A stretch of DNA of 64,000 bases from Sulfurimonas crateris. Its GTDB lineage: Bacteria; Campylobacterota; Campylobacteria; Campylobacterales; Sulfurimonadaceae. The stretch spans positions 207,543 to 271,542 of the forward strand of contig NZ_SZPX01000003.1 in the NCBI RefSeq assembly GCF_005217605.1, read 5' to 3'. Numbering within the stretch: the stretch's first letter is position 1; every line of letters starts with the position of its first letter. Of the stretch, positions 35,083 through 43,023 are shown in pieces. Below the pieces are notes generated by a model. That model did not search any database. It saw only the letters and a program-made list of their open reading frames with translations, and was not told the DNA's origin. Made by a program: the position numbers and the translations under genes.

Positions 35083-36063
35083 TTAAATTTCTTTTTCCAA
35101 AGCTTCCCAATGTCCGCCCTTAAGGCTTCCAACTCTTTGAACTCTGTTTTCATCTTTTAGTTTTTTTATAACTTTTTTCACACCGGATTCACTCATATCC
35201 AGTTGTTGACATATCTGCATGATGGTTATTTTATTATCTTGCATAATCAAATCCAAGATTTTTTGGTCACTTTTTTGGTCACTTTTTTGGTCACTTTTTT
35301 TAGATTCTTTTATATACTCTTTTAGTGATTGCGTTATTATCTCTAACATAAACTCTATAAAAGGTGTAGATTCTCCCGCACTTCCAGCATCTTCTAGCGC
35401 TTGATAGTATTCTAGTTGATGATTTCTTACCACACTTTCTATTGGCATATATGTAAAAATATCTTTAAAAGATTTAAGGATTACACTCTGCCAAAGTCGT
35501 CCGATGCGTCCATTACCATCGCTAAATGGATGGATGAACTCAAACTCGTAGTGAAATACACAACTTGCAATAAGCGGATGTTCGTCTGTACTTTGAAGCC
35601 ACTCAAACAGCTCATCCATTAGTTTTGGTACTTGACTAGGCGGTGGTGCAACATGTGTTACGCCATCTTTGCCGCCGATACCTACGTTGCTGTTTCTATA
35701 TGTCCCTGCATTATTTAAGAGATTTTCCATAAGGTACTTGTGCGCCTTTAATAGGTCTTTTTCATTTTTATAGCTGTATTTTTCTATATTGTCATACGCT
35801 TCAATCGCCCCTTTTACCTCTTCTATCTCTCTCATGGTTCCTAGAACTGTTTTGCCCTCTATTATGCTGGTAACTTTTGCTTCATCAAAGGTGTTTCCCT
35901 CTATTTGCAGCGTCCCTGTAATTGATCTGATCCTATTTTTTTTACGAAGTCTTAGAGTATTATAATTTTTATCTATATATTTTATATCAGATATAAGCTC
36001 AGATATTTCACTTACTTGCTTTATGATTTTTGATGTATTAGTATATGGCGGTTTATAGCTCAT
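35083..36063 (-). CDS. Fic-family protein, class II, with C-terminal winged helix
   Basis: Fic enzymes usually transfer AMP to hydroxyl side chains of target proteins. The 326 residues contain an N-terminal inhibitory motif (S/T)xxxE(G/N), 'TLQIEG' (about 50-55), placing it in class II; the catalytic loop 'HPFSDGNGRIGRLW' (about 177-190); and a C-terminal helix-turn-helix ('TIMQICQQLDMSESGVKKVI'). Between them is a linker of three SDQK repeats encoded by a 12-bp tandem repeat. All catalytic residues (HxFxDGNGRxxR) are intact. Target unknown. Confidence 0.92.
   Translation of the reverse strand: MSYKPPYTNTSKIIKQVSEISELISDIKYIDKNYNTLRLRKKNRIRSITGTLQIEGNTFDEAKVTSIIEGKTVLGTMREIEEVKGAIEAYDNIEKYSYKNEKDLLKAHKYLMENLLNNAGTYRNSNVGIGGKDGVTHVAPPPSQVPKLMDELFEWLQSTDEHPLIASCVFHYEFEFIHPFSDGNGRIGRLWQSVILKSFKDIFTYMPIESVVRNHQLEYYQALEDAGSAGESTPFIEFMLEIITQSLKEYIKESKKSDQKSDQKSDQKILDLIMQDNKITIMQICQQLDMSESGVKKVIKKLKDENRVQRVGSLKGGHWEALEKEI
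35259..35294 (+). repeat. 12-bp tandem repeat inside the Fic gene
   Basis: Three perfect copies of TTTTTTGGTCAC, encoding three in-frame SDQK units on the minus strand, linking the Fic domain to the winged helix. Since the unit is a multiple of three, slippage would change linker length without breaking the frame. Confidence 0.9.
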
Positions 36064-36205
36064 CCCAAACTCTCTCTATCTCTGTTTTTACTTTAATTGC
36101 ACTTATAATGGTTTTAATGATACGATTGTTTTATTTAATTGAACCATAAACGGTGCGTGTAAACGCAATTATGCTATATTTTCGTATATAAATTAAGGTT
36201 TGAAG

Positions 36206-36556
36206 ATGAACGGATATATACTGCTCTCGCACGGTAGCAAGGTCAAGGCGTCAAATGACGCTACAAGAGAGGTTTTAGAGAAGTTACGGGTAAATATTGA
36301 AAATATAGAACTCGCTTTTTTAGAGTTGGCTGAGCCCGATTTTGAAGATGCGGTAAAGAAGCTAAAAACGGCGGGCGTTAGCAGCGTTACTGTTTTGCCT
36401 CTCTTTTTGGCTCCGGGAAAACATGTCAGAGAAGATGTCCCACATCTGGCTTCAACATGCTCAAAAAAATATGACATTAAAATAGAAGTTTTAGATCACA
36501 TAGGTGCTAATAGCGCTTATGCAAAGATGATAGAGGATATTCTTCTTAGCAGATAG
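36206..36556 (+). CDS. Small CbiX-like chelatase family protein
   Basis: A 116-residue protein of the CbiX/SirB chelatase family, which inserts cobalt, nickel or iron into sirohydrochlorin-type tetrapyrroles. 'GYILLSHGSKVKASNDAT' contains the metal-binding His of the N-terminus and 'LPLFLAPGKHVREDVP' the second conserved His. The length is that of the half-size CbiX(S) type, which acts as a dimer. I use the ATG at 36206, with AAGG 7 bp upstream. The gene is single on the + strand and ends in a short stem-loop (ATAGC-TTTT-GCTAT) ahead of the converging deacetylase gene. Confidence 0.82.
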   Translation: MNGYILLSHGSKVKASNDATREVLEKLRVNIENIELAFLELAEPDFEDAVKKLKTAGVSSVTVLPLFLAPGKHVREDVPHLASTCSKKYDIKIEVLDHIGANSAYAKMIEDILLSR

Positions 36557-36562
36557 CTTTTG

Positions 36563-37597
36563 CTATTTTACTATCCAGAGATGGCTATACCAGTACCATC
36601 TGCCCTCTTCTGCCGAGGCCGTACAAGTGTATCTGTCTCTTGGAGCCTTTAGCGCTTCATCTGCTTGAACGCTGAACTCTCTATCCGATGCCCACTCAAC
36701 GGTTATCGCTTTTCCGCTGGAGAGGTAACACCCTACATTTTTTACTGGATATTTGAGCTTTATGGTGAGTTTTGGAGGATTCTGCTCTTTTACCAGAGGC
36801 TCTATCGATGAGACGCTATCTATTGGAAGAGGCAGAGTTTTAATCTTTAGAGTAAAACCATCCATATCCGCGTACGCCTCCGACATTGCAAAGCGCGGCA
36901 GAGTCCTTGTATCACTATGCATTCCAATTGCACCAGACGTCTGAGTAATTCCGATATATCCCAAGCTTTGAATATACTCCGCACTCTCTTTCGTATACTC
37001 TCCAAAAGGGTATGAGAATAGCTTTGGGTTTTCGTTTGTAGTCTCTCCCAGCTCCTCTTGAAGTCTCTTTTGAGCGCCCTCTATCTGCTCTTTTATGCGC
37101 TTTTTCCAGCTATGCTCATCTTCGCCCTCTTGAGGGAGCATATAGTCATGTGTTTTTGAGTGGTTCGCAAACTCCGCTCCAAAGGCTTGCATCTCACGCA
37201 TCTCATCCCAGCTCATATAATTTTTTGAACCGCTATCTGCCGACGTGCTGTTTACAAAAACCGTAAAAGGGAAGTTGTACTCCTTAAACTTTGTAAACGC
37301 ATTAGTGTATATGCTTTTATAAGCGTCATCTATAGTTAGTGCAACTACTTTTTTTGGGATCTCTCTGCCCTCTATGATATGACGGACTATCTTTGAGAGG
37401 CTCCAGACCTTGTAGTCGTTTTGCGAAAGATACTGCAGATGTTTTTCAAACTGCTCCATTCTGATATTTGTAGATGGGTATCTGCTATCGCCAAAACGGT
37501 GGTACATAAATACAACTGCGCCTTCATCGCTATTTTTGGCGCTCAACAACTCTGAAAAAAAGAGTAAAAGTAAAAAACCAAGTAACAATTTTCTCAT
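36563..37597 (-). CDS. Secreted polysaccharide deacetylase (NodB domain)
   Basis: A 344-residue exported enzyme expected to remove acetyl groups from a GlcNAc-containing polymer. Signal peptide about 1-20 ('LLLGFLLLLFFSELLSA'); NodB domain with 'FMYHRFGDSRYP', the catalytic/metal 'LTIDDAYKS' (Asp-Asp) and 'FANHSKTHDYM' (HxxxH), and 'LFSYPFGEYTKES'. The C-terminal 90 residues form a small beta domain. The motifs for metal binding are complete. It is located between converging cbiX and upstream mgtE on the same strand, 25 bp after it. Substrate cannot be determined. Confidence 0.88.
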   Translation of the reverse strand: MRKLLLGFLLLLFFSELLSAKNSDEGAVVFMYHRFGDSRYPSTNIRMEQFEKHLQYLSQNDYKVWSLSKIVRHIIEGREIPKKVVALTIDDAYKSIYTNAFTKFKEYNFPFTVFVNSTSADSGSKNYMSWDEMREMQAFGAEFANHSKTHDYMLPQEGEDEHSWKKRIKEQIEGAQKRLQEELGETTNENPKLFSYPFGEYTKESAEYIQSLGYIGITQTSGAIGMHSDTRTLPRFAMSEAYADMDGFTLKIKTLPLPIDSVSSIEPLVKEQNPPKLTIKLKYPVKNVGCYLSSGKAITVEWASDREFSVQADEALKAPRDRYTCTASAEEGRWYWYSHLWIVK

Positions 37598-37622
37598 TTT
37601 AACACCCGCTTTTTTTCTTTTA

Positions 37623-38984
37623 CTATAGCAAAATTATGGTTGCCAATCCAAGAAAACTAAAAAAGCCTACAATGTCCGTAACCGTTGTAAGAAGCACGGA
37701 AGAGCCTACCGCAGGGTCGATATCTGCCTTTTGAAGAAGCAGAGGGATGAGCGAGCCGAAAAATCCCGCCGTGATTATATTTATAACCATAGAGGCAGCT
37801 ATTACAACTCCAAGCAGAGGCATTGAGAACCATATCCAAGCGATGATGCCGATAGCGACGGCAAATATTAAGCCGTTCATTAGAGCCAGATAGACCTCTT
37901 TTAAAATAGTCTCTTTGGCATCTTCGCTGCTTATGTCTCCAAGCGCCATCTGGCGTACCGTTACGGTCAGTGTCTGCGTTCCCGCGTTTCCGCCCATAGA
38001 TGCTACTATCGGCATCAGTACCGCAAGTGCGACAAGTGATTGCAGGGTCGCATCAAAAAGACCGATAACGACGGATGCCGCAATAGCCGTTATAAGGTTT
38101 ATACCAAGCCAGTAAGCACGATACTTACCGATGTGAAAAAGGCTCTCCTCCTGTTCCGCATCCTCATTAACACCCGCAAGGTTATAGAGCTGTCCGGTCG
38201 CACGCTCTTCGATGATGTCGTAGATGTCATCCGAGGTTATACGTCCAAGAAGTTTGCCTTTTGCATCTGTGACAGGAATTACACCCATATCGTACTTTGA
38301 TGCGACCTCTACTACATCGTGAATATCATCCGAAGCCTTGACCGAGATGGTATTTACTCCATCTTTTACAAGCTCTTTGTAATTTACGTTCGGTCCAAGA
38401 AGTATTAGATCTTCTAGTGGAATCGAGCCCAAATATTTGCGGTTCCTGGTAACCACATAGACCTGATAGACGCTGTCTAGCTCTTTTTGGGCTTTTAAGC
38501 GTTTAAGACGGCGTATGGAGTCTCCGACCTGCTCATCTATAAATGCAGAGAAAAGCTCGGTCTGCATATAAGCACCCGCTTCATACTCATCGTATGCTAT
38601 AAGAGTCTGCAGATTTTCTCTATCTTTATGCGGAAGGCTCTCTAAAACCTCTTGAGCTATTTTTTCATCGACCTCTTCAATGTTGCGGAGAAGTTCTGCC
38701 GCATCATCGGTATCGAGCGTATTTGCCAAAGAGGCAAGTTCGCTTGGCGTGAAGTACTCTACTATCTCCTCATGACAGTGGCGGGGAAGCTCTATCATAA
38801 CATGGGCTTGAAGTTCTTGCGGCAGTTTAGAGAGTTCATCTAGGTATAGTTTTTCACCTTCATCACGCAACTCAAGCAGATCTTCTGCGATATCGTAAGG
38901 GTGCAGACTAGCATCAATACCCTCTAAATATTTTTCTACTTTATCTCTAAGCGCATCAATCAACTCTTGCAGTGACAGTTTCAT
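37623..38984 (-). CDS. mgtE: MgtE-family magnesium transporter
   Basis: A Mg2+ channel of the inner membrane. The 453 residues have the cytoplasmic N domain ('LDTDDAAELLRNIEEVDEKI', about 90-110), two CBS domains (about 135-260; 'VIPVTDAKGKLLGRITSDDI') that gate by Mg2+ binding, and five membrane helices with the pore sequence 'PIVASMGGNAGTQTLTVTVR'. Length is normal. It follows the rimI-like gene by 9 bp on the same strand. Confidence 0.95.
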   Translation of the reverse strand: MKLSLQELIDALRDKVEKYLEGIDASLHPYDIAEDLLELRDEGEKLYLDELSKLPQELQAHVMIELPRHCHEEIVEYFTPSELASLANTLDTDDAAELLRNIEEVDEKIAQEVLESLPHKDRENLQTLIAYDEYEAGAYMQTELFSAFIDEQVGDSIRRLKRLKAQKELDSVYQVYVVTRNRKYLGSIPLEDLILLGPNVNYKELVKDGVNTISVKASDDIHDVVEVASKYDMGVIPVTDAKGKLLGRITSDDIYDIIEERATGQLYNLAGVNEDAEQEESLFHIGKYRAYWLGINLITAIAASVVIGLFDATLQSLVALAVLMPIVASMGGNAGTQTLTVTVRQMALGDISSEDAKETILKEVYLALMNGLIFAVAIGIIAWIWFSMPLLGVVIAASMVINIITAGFFGSLIPLLLQKADIDPAVGSSVLLTTVTDIVGFFSFLGLATIILL

Positions 38985-38993
38985 ATTTTCTCC

Positions 38994-39434
38994 CTATTGT
39001 TCTATCTTTAATTGCATCAGATAGGCATCACAGCCGTCTCTGTAAAAAGCTTTTAGTTTTTTGAGCTCGCTAAAGCCCATTTTCTTATATAAAGCTATTG
39101 CCGCTTCATTATCCGTTCGCACTTCAAGAAGCACTCTTTTAAAACCTAAAGCCAAGAGCTCTTCTAATGCCAGTCGAAGAAGCTCTTGCGAAATTTTTCT
39201 ATTGCGGTAGGAGGTGCCCACTCCCAAAGAGTAGAGTTTGGCATCTTTTCGCTTGATAAGCACCAAGATATAGCCCGCCAAAACACCGTCTATCTCCGTA
39301 ACATAGAGCAGATTGTTTTTTATGTGATATGCAAAAGAACCCCTTGAGAGAGGGAAGTTTTGCGGTAAAAACAGCTCCCCCTCCAGCGCACAAAGCGAAG
39401 AGAGGTCTGCGTTTTTGGCTTTTTTGAGTATCAT
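38994..39434 (-). CDS. GNAT acetyltransferase, RimI-like
   Basis: A 146-residue GNAT-fold acetyltransferase. 'LYSLGVGTSYRNRKISQELL' carries the acetyl-CoA pyrophosphate-binding motif, and 'LLEVRTDNEAAIALYKKMGF' is the RimI-type N-acetyltransferase signature (LEVRxxNxxAxxLY), seen in enzymes that acetylate the ribosomal protein S18 N-terminus. The gene overlaps the DUF2156 gene upstream by 4 bp and precedes mgtE. The precise substrate is not certain. Confidence 0.85.
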   Translation of the reverse strand: MILKKAKNADLSSLCALEGELFLPQNFPLSRGSFAYHIKNNLLYVTEIDGVLAGYILVLIKRKDAKLYSLGVGTSYRNRKISQELLRLALEELLALGFKRVLLEVRTDNEAAIALYKKMGFSELKKLKAFYRDGCDAYLMQLKIEQ

Positions 39435-40411
39435 TTTTGGTAGATCGTATACTTTGGCACAAGTTTGAACGGACGGTATGACATCTTAACCTTGCGCAGG
39501 TTCTCAAAGCCCATATCATCACCTACATTTATATAGACAATTTCATAGTGCTCTTTTAGCATCTTGGAGAACTCTCTAAAGATAAACTGAGCGCATCCCA
39601 ATATCTCAAAATCGGTTTTTTCTATAATGACCGTTGCCGTATCTTTGTTGATTCTCTCACCGACGGTAAAGCCCTTCAGCTCTCCGTTTATGTAGATTAC
39701 CAAACCTATCAAAGAGAGCTCTTCGTAATATTTGAGCATCTGCTTTACCGCATGTCGCTCCTGATGAATACCCTCTAAAAAGTGTTCCGCCTCCTCTTTT
39801 GGCATATACTTGACCCTGTCGGATACCCATTTGTTAAATAGATGCATGATCTCATCTTTATGCTTTACGCTGTCTAGCTGTTCAATAACATAATCAGGAT
39901 AGGACTTCATAAATTTGTTGATCTCGGTTCTTTTCGTGTGGTAACTGTTTCCGCGCAGCTCTATTAGTGCAGCCGCCTCGTAAACATAATCAACCAGTTT
40001 TTTCTCTACCAAGTAAGATTCCAGCATCTCAAACATACTTTGCGCCTCATCCGTGTTTTGGACGAACTCTTCGAGCATGGAAGATTGAACATAATCTATG
40101 CGGGAGTAGTATGGGGATGAGTTGTTCGTGTTCATGACCTTAAAACAGCTGATAATAGCATCCGTGATATGCTTTTTCTTTCCGATCGGAGGCAGAAGCA
40201 TGGTCAGCTCGCCGCCCGTCATAACAAAAAGACAGAAACACTTATTTATAACTGCGTAAAATCCGCTGCTGTTAGCCAGCCAGATAAAATTGGCAGCAAA
40301 AGTGTAGTCGCTAAGATCAACATCCATCTTTGCCAAATACTCCTCCATAACGGGCTTTGTAGCTATTGTAAATCGTTTTAATTTCTGTTTGTTTACAGTT
40401 AAACTTCCCAT
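39431..40411 (-). CDS. DUF2156 (LPG-synthase C-domain-like) protein
   Basis: A 326-residue cytoplasmic protein with the DUF2156 fold, two GNAT-like subdomains related to the catalytic part of phosphatidylglycerol lysyltransferase. 'YTFAANFIWLANSSGFYAVI' and 'PPIGKKKHITDAI' in the first half and 'EELSLIGLVIYINGELKGFTVG' in the second fit it. There is no membrane part, so it is not a full MprF flippase. It may transfer aminoacyl or acyl groups; the actual substrate is unknown. First gene of the rimI-mgtE operon. Confidence 0.78.
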   Translation of the reverse strand: MGSLTVNKQKLKRFTIATKPVMEEYLAKMDVDLSDYTFAANFIWLANSSGFYAVINKCFCLFVMTGGELTMLLPPIGKKKHITDAIISCFKVMNTNNSSPYYSRIDYVQSSMLEEFVQNTDEAQSMFEMLESYLVEKKLVDYVYEAAALIELRGNSYHTKRTEINKFMKSYPDYVIEQLDSVKHKDEIMHLFNKWVSDRVKYMPKEEAEHFLEGIHQERHAVKQMLKYYEELSLIGLVIYINGELKGFTVGERINKDTATVIIEKTDFEILGCAQFIFREFSKMLKEHYEIVYINVGDDMGFENLRKVKMSYRPFKLVPKYTIYQK

Positions 40412-40595
40412 GCATACTCTCCTTGCTTTTATAAATTATAATGGAATCATACATCTTTTTTCACAATTTGCAACTGCTATTTTTTTACCCCTTTTAAAGA
40501 GCATATTTCAGGGTTTTTTATATACTAATTAAGGGTGTTGTAAGGGGAGTATATTTATAATTCCATCCGTTTTAGAAAACTAATCTTTCACTTAC

Positions 40596-40670
40596 TGGGG
40601 TATCGCCAAGCGGTAAGGCCGCGGCTTTTGGTGCCGCTATTCGGGGGTTCGAATCCCTCTACCCCATCCA
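40596..40670 (+). tRNA. tRNA-Gln (UUG), copy 2
   Basis: A 75-nt cloverleaf with the same acceptor and T arms as the tRNA-Gln at 32730 but a different anticodon stem (GCGGC/GCCGC around loop TTTTGGT), still giving anticodon TTG. CCA is encoded. It stands alone between the DUF2156 gene and a TonB receptor operon. Confidence 0.95.
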
Positions 40671-40697
40671 CACAAAATCCATACACAAAGATGCTCA

Positions 40698-40793
40698 ATG
40701 GAAACCTTAGATTCAACCACTATCATTATAAGAACTCTCGTTTTTGTTGCAATAGCTGTCGTCTTTTATTTCGTACTAAAATCTAAAAAGTAA
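40698..40793 (+). CDS. Possible 31-residue single-helix membrane peptide
   Basis: A short frame from an ATG 27 bp after tRNA-Gln encodes 31 residues: a polar N-terminus, one hydrophobic helix ('LVFVAIAVVFYFVLKS') and a basic end, the form of small regulatory or structural membrane peptides such as CcoQ-like subunits. No convincing ribosome site precedes it, and it is too short for statistical support, so it may be chance. Confidence 0.35.
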   Translation: METLDSTTIIIRTLVFVAIAVVFYFVLKSKK

Positions 40794-40820
40794 CTATTCT
40801 CATACAAAATCACTACATTG

Positions 40821-40847
40821 TGACAACAAAATGACAATTTGTTGACA
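40821..40847 (+). promoter_or_regulatory. Three phased TGACA repeats upstream of the TonB receptor
   Basis: TGACA occurs at 40821, 40832 and 40843, exactly 11 bp apart. As the complement, TGTCA-N6-TGTCA-N6-TGTCA has the geometry of PhoB/OmpR-family binding sites. The last copy forms part of TTGACA (40842-40847), a possible -35 element. No obvious -10 box at 17 bp was found, which fits activator dependence. Confidence 0.5.
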
Positions 40848-40868
40848 TTCTTAATACAAAATTAACAC

Positions 40869-40915
40869 TCCTTAGTTAAATTTTTAAAAATATATTTAAT
40901 TTTAAAAACTAAGGA
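40869..40915 (+). promoter_or_regulatory. Stem-loop sequestering the ribosome site of the TonB receptor gene
   Basis: TCCTTAGTT (40869-40877) pairs perfectly with AACTAAGGA (40907-40915), and the second arm contains the AAGGA Shine-Dalgarno sequence 6 bp before the ATG at 40922. The loop is about 29 nt of A and T. If this folds in the mRNA it would hide the ribosome site; it could be a thermosensor or a target for a regulator. Confidence 0.5.
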
Positions 40916-40921
40916 AAGAAT

Positions 40922-43015
40922 ATGAATATAAAATATTCACTAGCAGCTCTGCTGGCAATCTCATCCATTCATGCGCAAGAAGTAAGTCTTGACTCAATAA
41001 GCGTAACGGCGACAAAAGTATCAACCGCAACAAAAGATATCTCACAATCAATTGCCGTTGTAGACGAGAAGACGATAGAAGACAACAACATCTTAAACAT
41101 ACAAGAGGCGATAGAGAATATCCCCGGTGTTAATGCAGAGTCCTCTACAAACTCTCCAAGTCCAAGACTTATCATAAGAGGTGCTGGGCTAAAAGCAAGA
41201 TACGGTGTAAGAGAGATAATGGTAATGAAAGACGGCGTTCCTTTGACAGATCCTGACTCTTTTACAAGATTTGACTTTATAGATATGCAAGATGTTCTAA
41301 GTGTAGAGGTGCAAAAAGGGCCCGGTTCTATAAATGCCGTAAATGCTACAGGCGGCGTTATCCAGCTTGTAACAAAGTCTGTTTTTCAAGAAGATAAGAA
41401 CAGAGTAAAAATAGGCATAGGCGATGACGGGCAGAAAAATATAAATCTTAAAGTAAGAGGCGAACTGAGCGAGAACGATTTTATCTCCGCAACCATAAGC
41501 AGAAGAGAGATCGAGAACAGCTGGAGAGACAACAATGAGTTTGACTCTACTCAAGCGACTATAAAATATGGTCATATATTTCAAGACGACTCTATTATAG
41601 AGAGTGAGTTTTCCTATACAGAGTCAAATATGAACATTCCCGGATCTATGACGGCTGAAGAGTTTGAGCTCTTTAAGAGCACGGGAACACAGCACGACAC
41701 AAGCTACCAGTGGCAGCACAGTGCGAGAGATTCCAAAATATTCTCCATAAACACCAAGTATGAAAAAGAGGTTGGAGATATAGTATATAAACCAAGGGTC
41801 TACTTTAACGCTTGGGAGCATTTCCATCCGGTCAGCGGAATAATAAACGACAGTGACGACAACAAAGTCTACGGAACCGACTTGGAACTAAACTATAACC
41901 ACAACCTTTTTGGAGAGAAAGCTGTTTTAGTCGCAGGGGTAACGCTAAAAGCAGATATAACTAAAGATGCTAAAAAATATGAATATGCAGATTATATAAC
42001 TCTACCCTCTTCTTCATGGCCTTTTACACCTTATATAAGCGAAACGCTATCAAACAACAAAGGCGATCTGGCAAGCACCGAAGATAGTACTACAACGCTC
42101 TACGGCGCTTACCTTATGGAGACATTCTCTCCCACAAAAGATATAACGCTGGATATCAGCTCAAGAGTTGACAAACTAAGTTTTGACATAAGCGGAAACC
42201 AGATAACGGACTACAGCTACAGTGCAAAAAATTATGTTGCGGGGGTCGGTTTATACAACATTGATAAATCTTACACTCTCTTTTCTGCAAAAGTGGGTGC
42301 TATTTATAAAATAACAGACAGTACAAATGCCTACATATCTGTTGCAACGGCAAATCAAGCTCCAACTACAAGCGAGCTCTCGGATAACTCATCTCTGGAT
42401 AAATCAACTAGCATAAACTATGAGGTAGGATTAAAAATAAGAGCAGAAAATATATCTTATGATTTAGCTCTTTATGAAAATATTGTTGATGATGAGATTA
42501 TTCAAATTCTAGATGCAAACGGAAACTCCATCTACGACAATGCAGGAAAAACAAAAAAGAGAGGCTTGGAGTTTAATGCTGTTTATGCCATAAATAAGCA
42601 AGTCGGATTTGGCGGATCTTACGCATACAGCGATTTTAAATTTGTGACGTTTAACGAGTCTGTAGCAGGCTCTTTGGTATCAAGAGACGGTAATTACCTG
42701 CCGTACATACCAAAAAATCAGTACTCTTTGTTTGCGACACTCAACCTATCAAACGGTTTTAAATCGAGAATTACAACAAAAACGTGGGGAAGCTACTACA
42801 TGGATAATGCAAATACGCAAAAGTATGAGGGGTACAAGTTTGTGACAGACCTGATGCTCGGCTATGAGCATAAAGCGCACAACATCCAGCTTAACATCAG
42901 AAACATCACAAATGAATACTATGCAATGGAAGCTCTAAAAGATGTCTACGGCAACGAATCATACAAAGCAGCCGCACCCCGAAGCTATATGCTCACATAC
43001 AGCTACAAATTTTAG
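40922..43015 (+). CDS. TonB-dependent outer-membrane receptor
   Basis: A 697-residue gated outer-membrane channel for a metal chelate or another scarce nutrient. Signal peptide about 1-18 ('YSLAALLAISSIHA'), TonB-box-like 'VSLDSISVTATKV', plug domain with 'IPGVNAESS', 'LIIRGAGLKARYGVREIMV' and 'VEVQKGPGSINAVNATGGVI', then a 22-strand barrel ending in an aromatic residue ('MLTYSYKF'). The substrate is not evident; Fe(III) siderophores, heme or copper complexes are candidates. A membrane polyferredoxin gene follows 8 bp downstream and would be its inner-membrane redox partner. Confidence 0.92.
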   Translation: MNIKYSLAALLAISSIHAQEVSLDSISVTATKVSTATKDISQSIAVVDEKTIEDNNILNIQEAIENIPGVNAESSTNSPSPRLIIRGAGLKARYGVREIMVMKDGVPLTDPDSFTRFDFIDMQDVLSVEVQKGPGSINAVNATGGVIQLVTKSVFQEDKNRVKIGIGDDGQKNINLKVRGELSENDFISATISRREIENSWRDNNEFDSTQATIKYGHIFQDDSIIESEFSYTESNMNIPGSMTAEEFELFKSTGTQHDTSYQWQHSARDSKIFSINTKYEKEVGDIVYKPRVYFNAWEHFHPVSGIINDSDDNKVYGTDLELNYNHNLFGEKAVLVAGVTLKADITKDAKKYEYADYITLPSSSWPFTPYISETLSNNKGDLASTEDSTTTLYGAYLMETFSPTKDITLDISSRVDKLSFDISGNQITDYSYSAKNYVAGVGLYNIDKSYTLFSAKVGAIYKITDSTNAYISVATANQAPTTSELSDNSSLDKSTSINYEVGLKIRAENISYDLALYENIVDDEIIQILDANGNSIYDNAGKTKKRGLEFNAVYAINKQVGFGGSYAYSDFKFVTFNESVAGSLVSRDGNYLPYIPKNQYSLFATLNLSNGFKSRITTKTWGSYYMDNANTQKYEGYKFVTDLMLGYEHKAHNIQLNIRNITNEYYAMEALKDVYGNESYKAAAPRSYMLTYSYKF

Positions 43016-43023
43016 GAGATATT

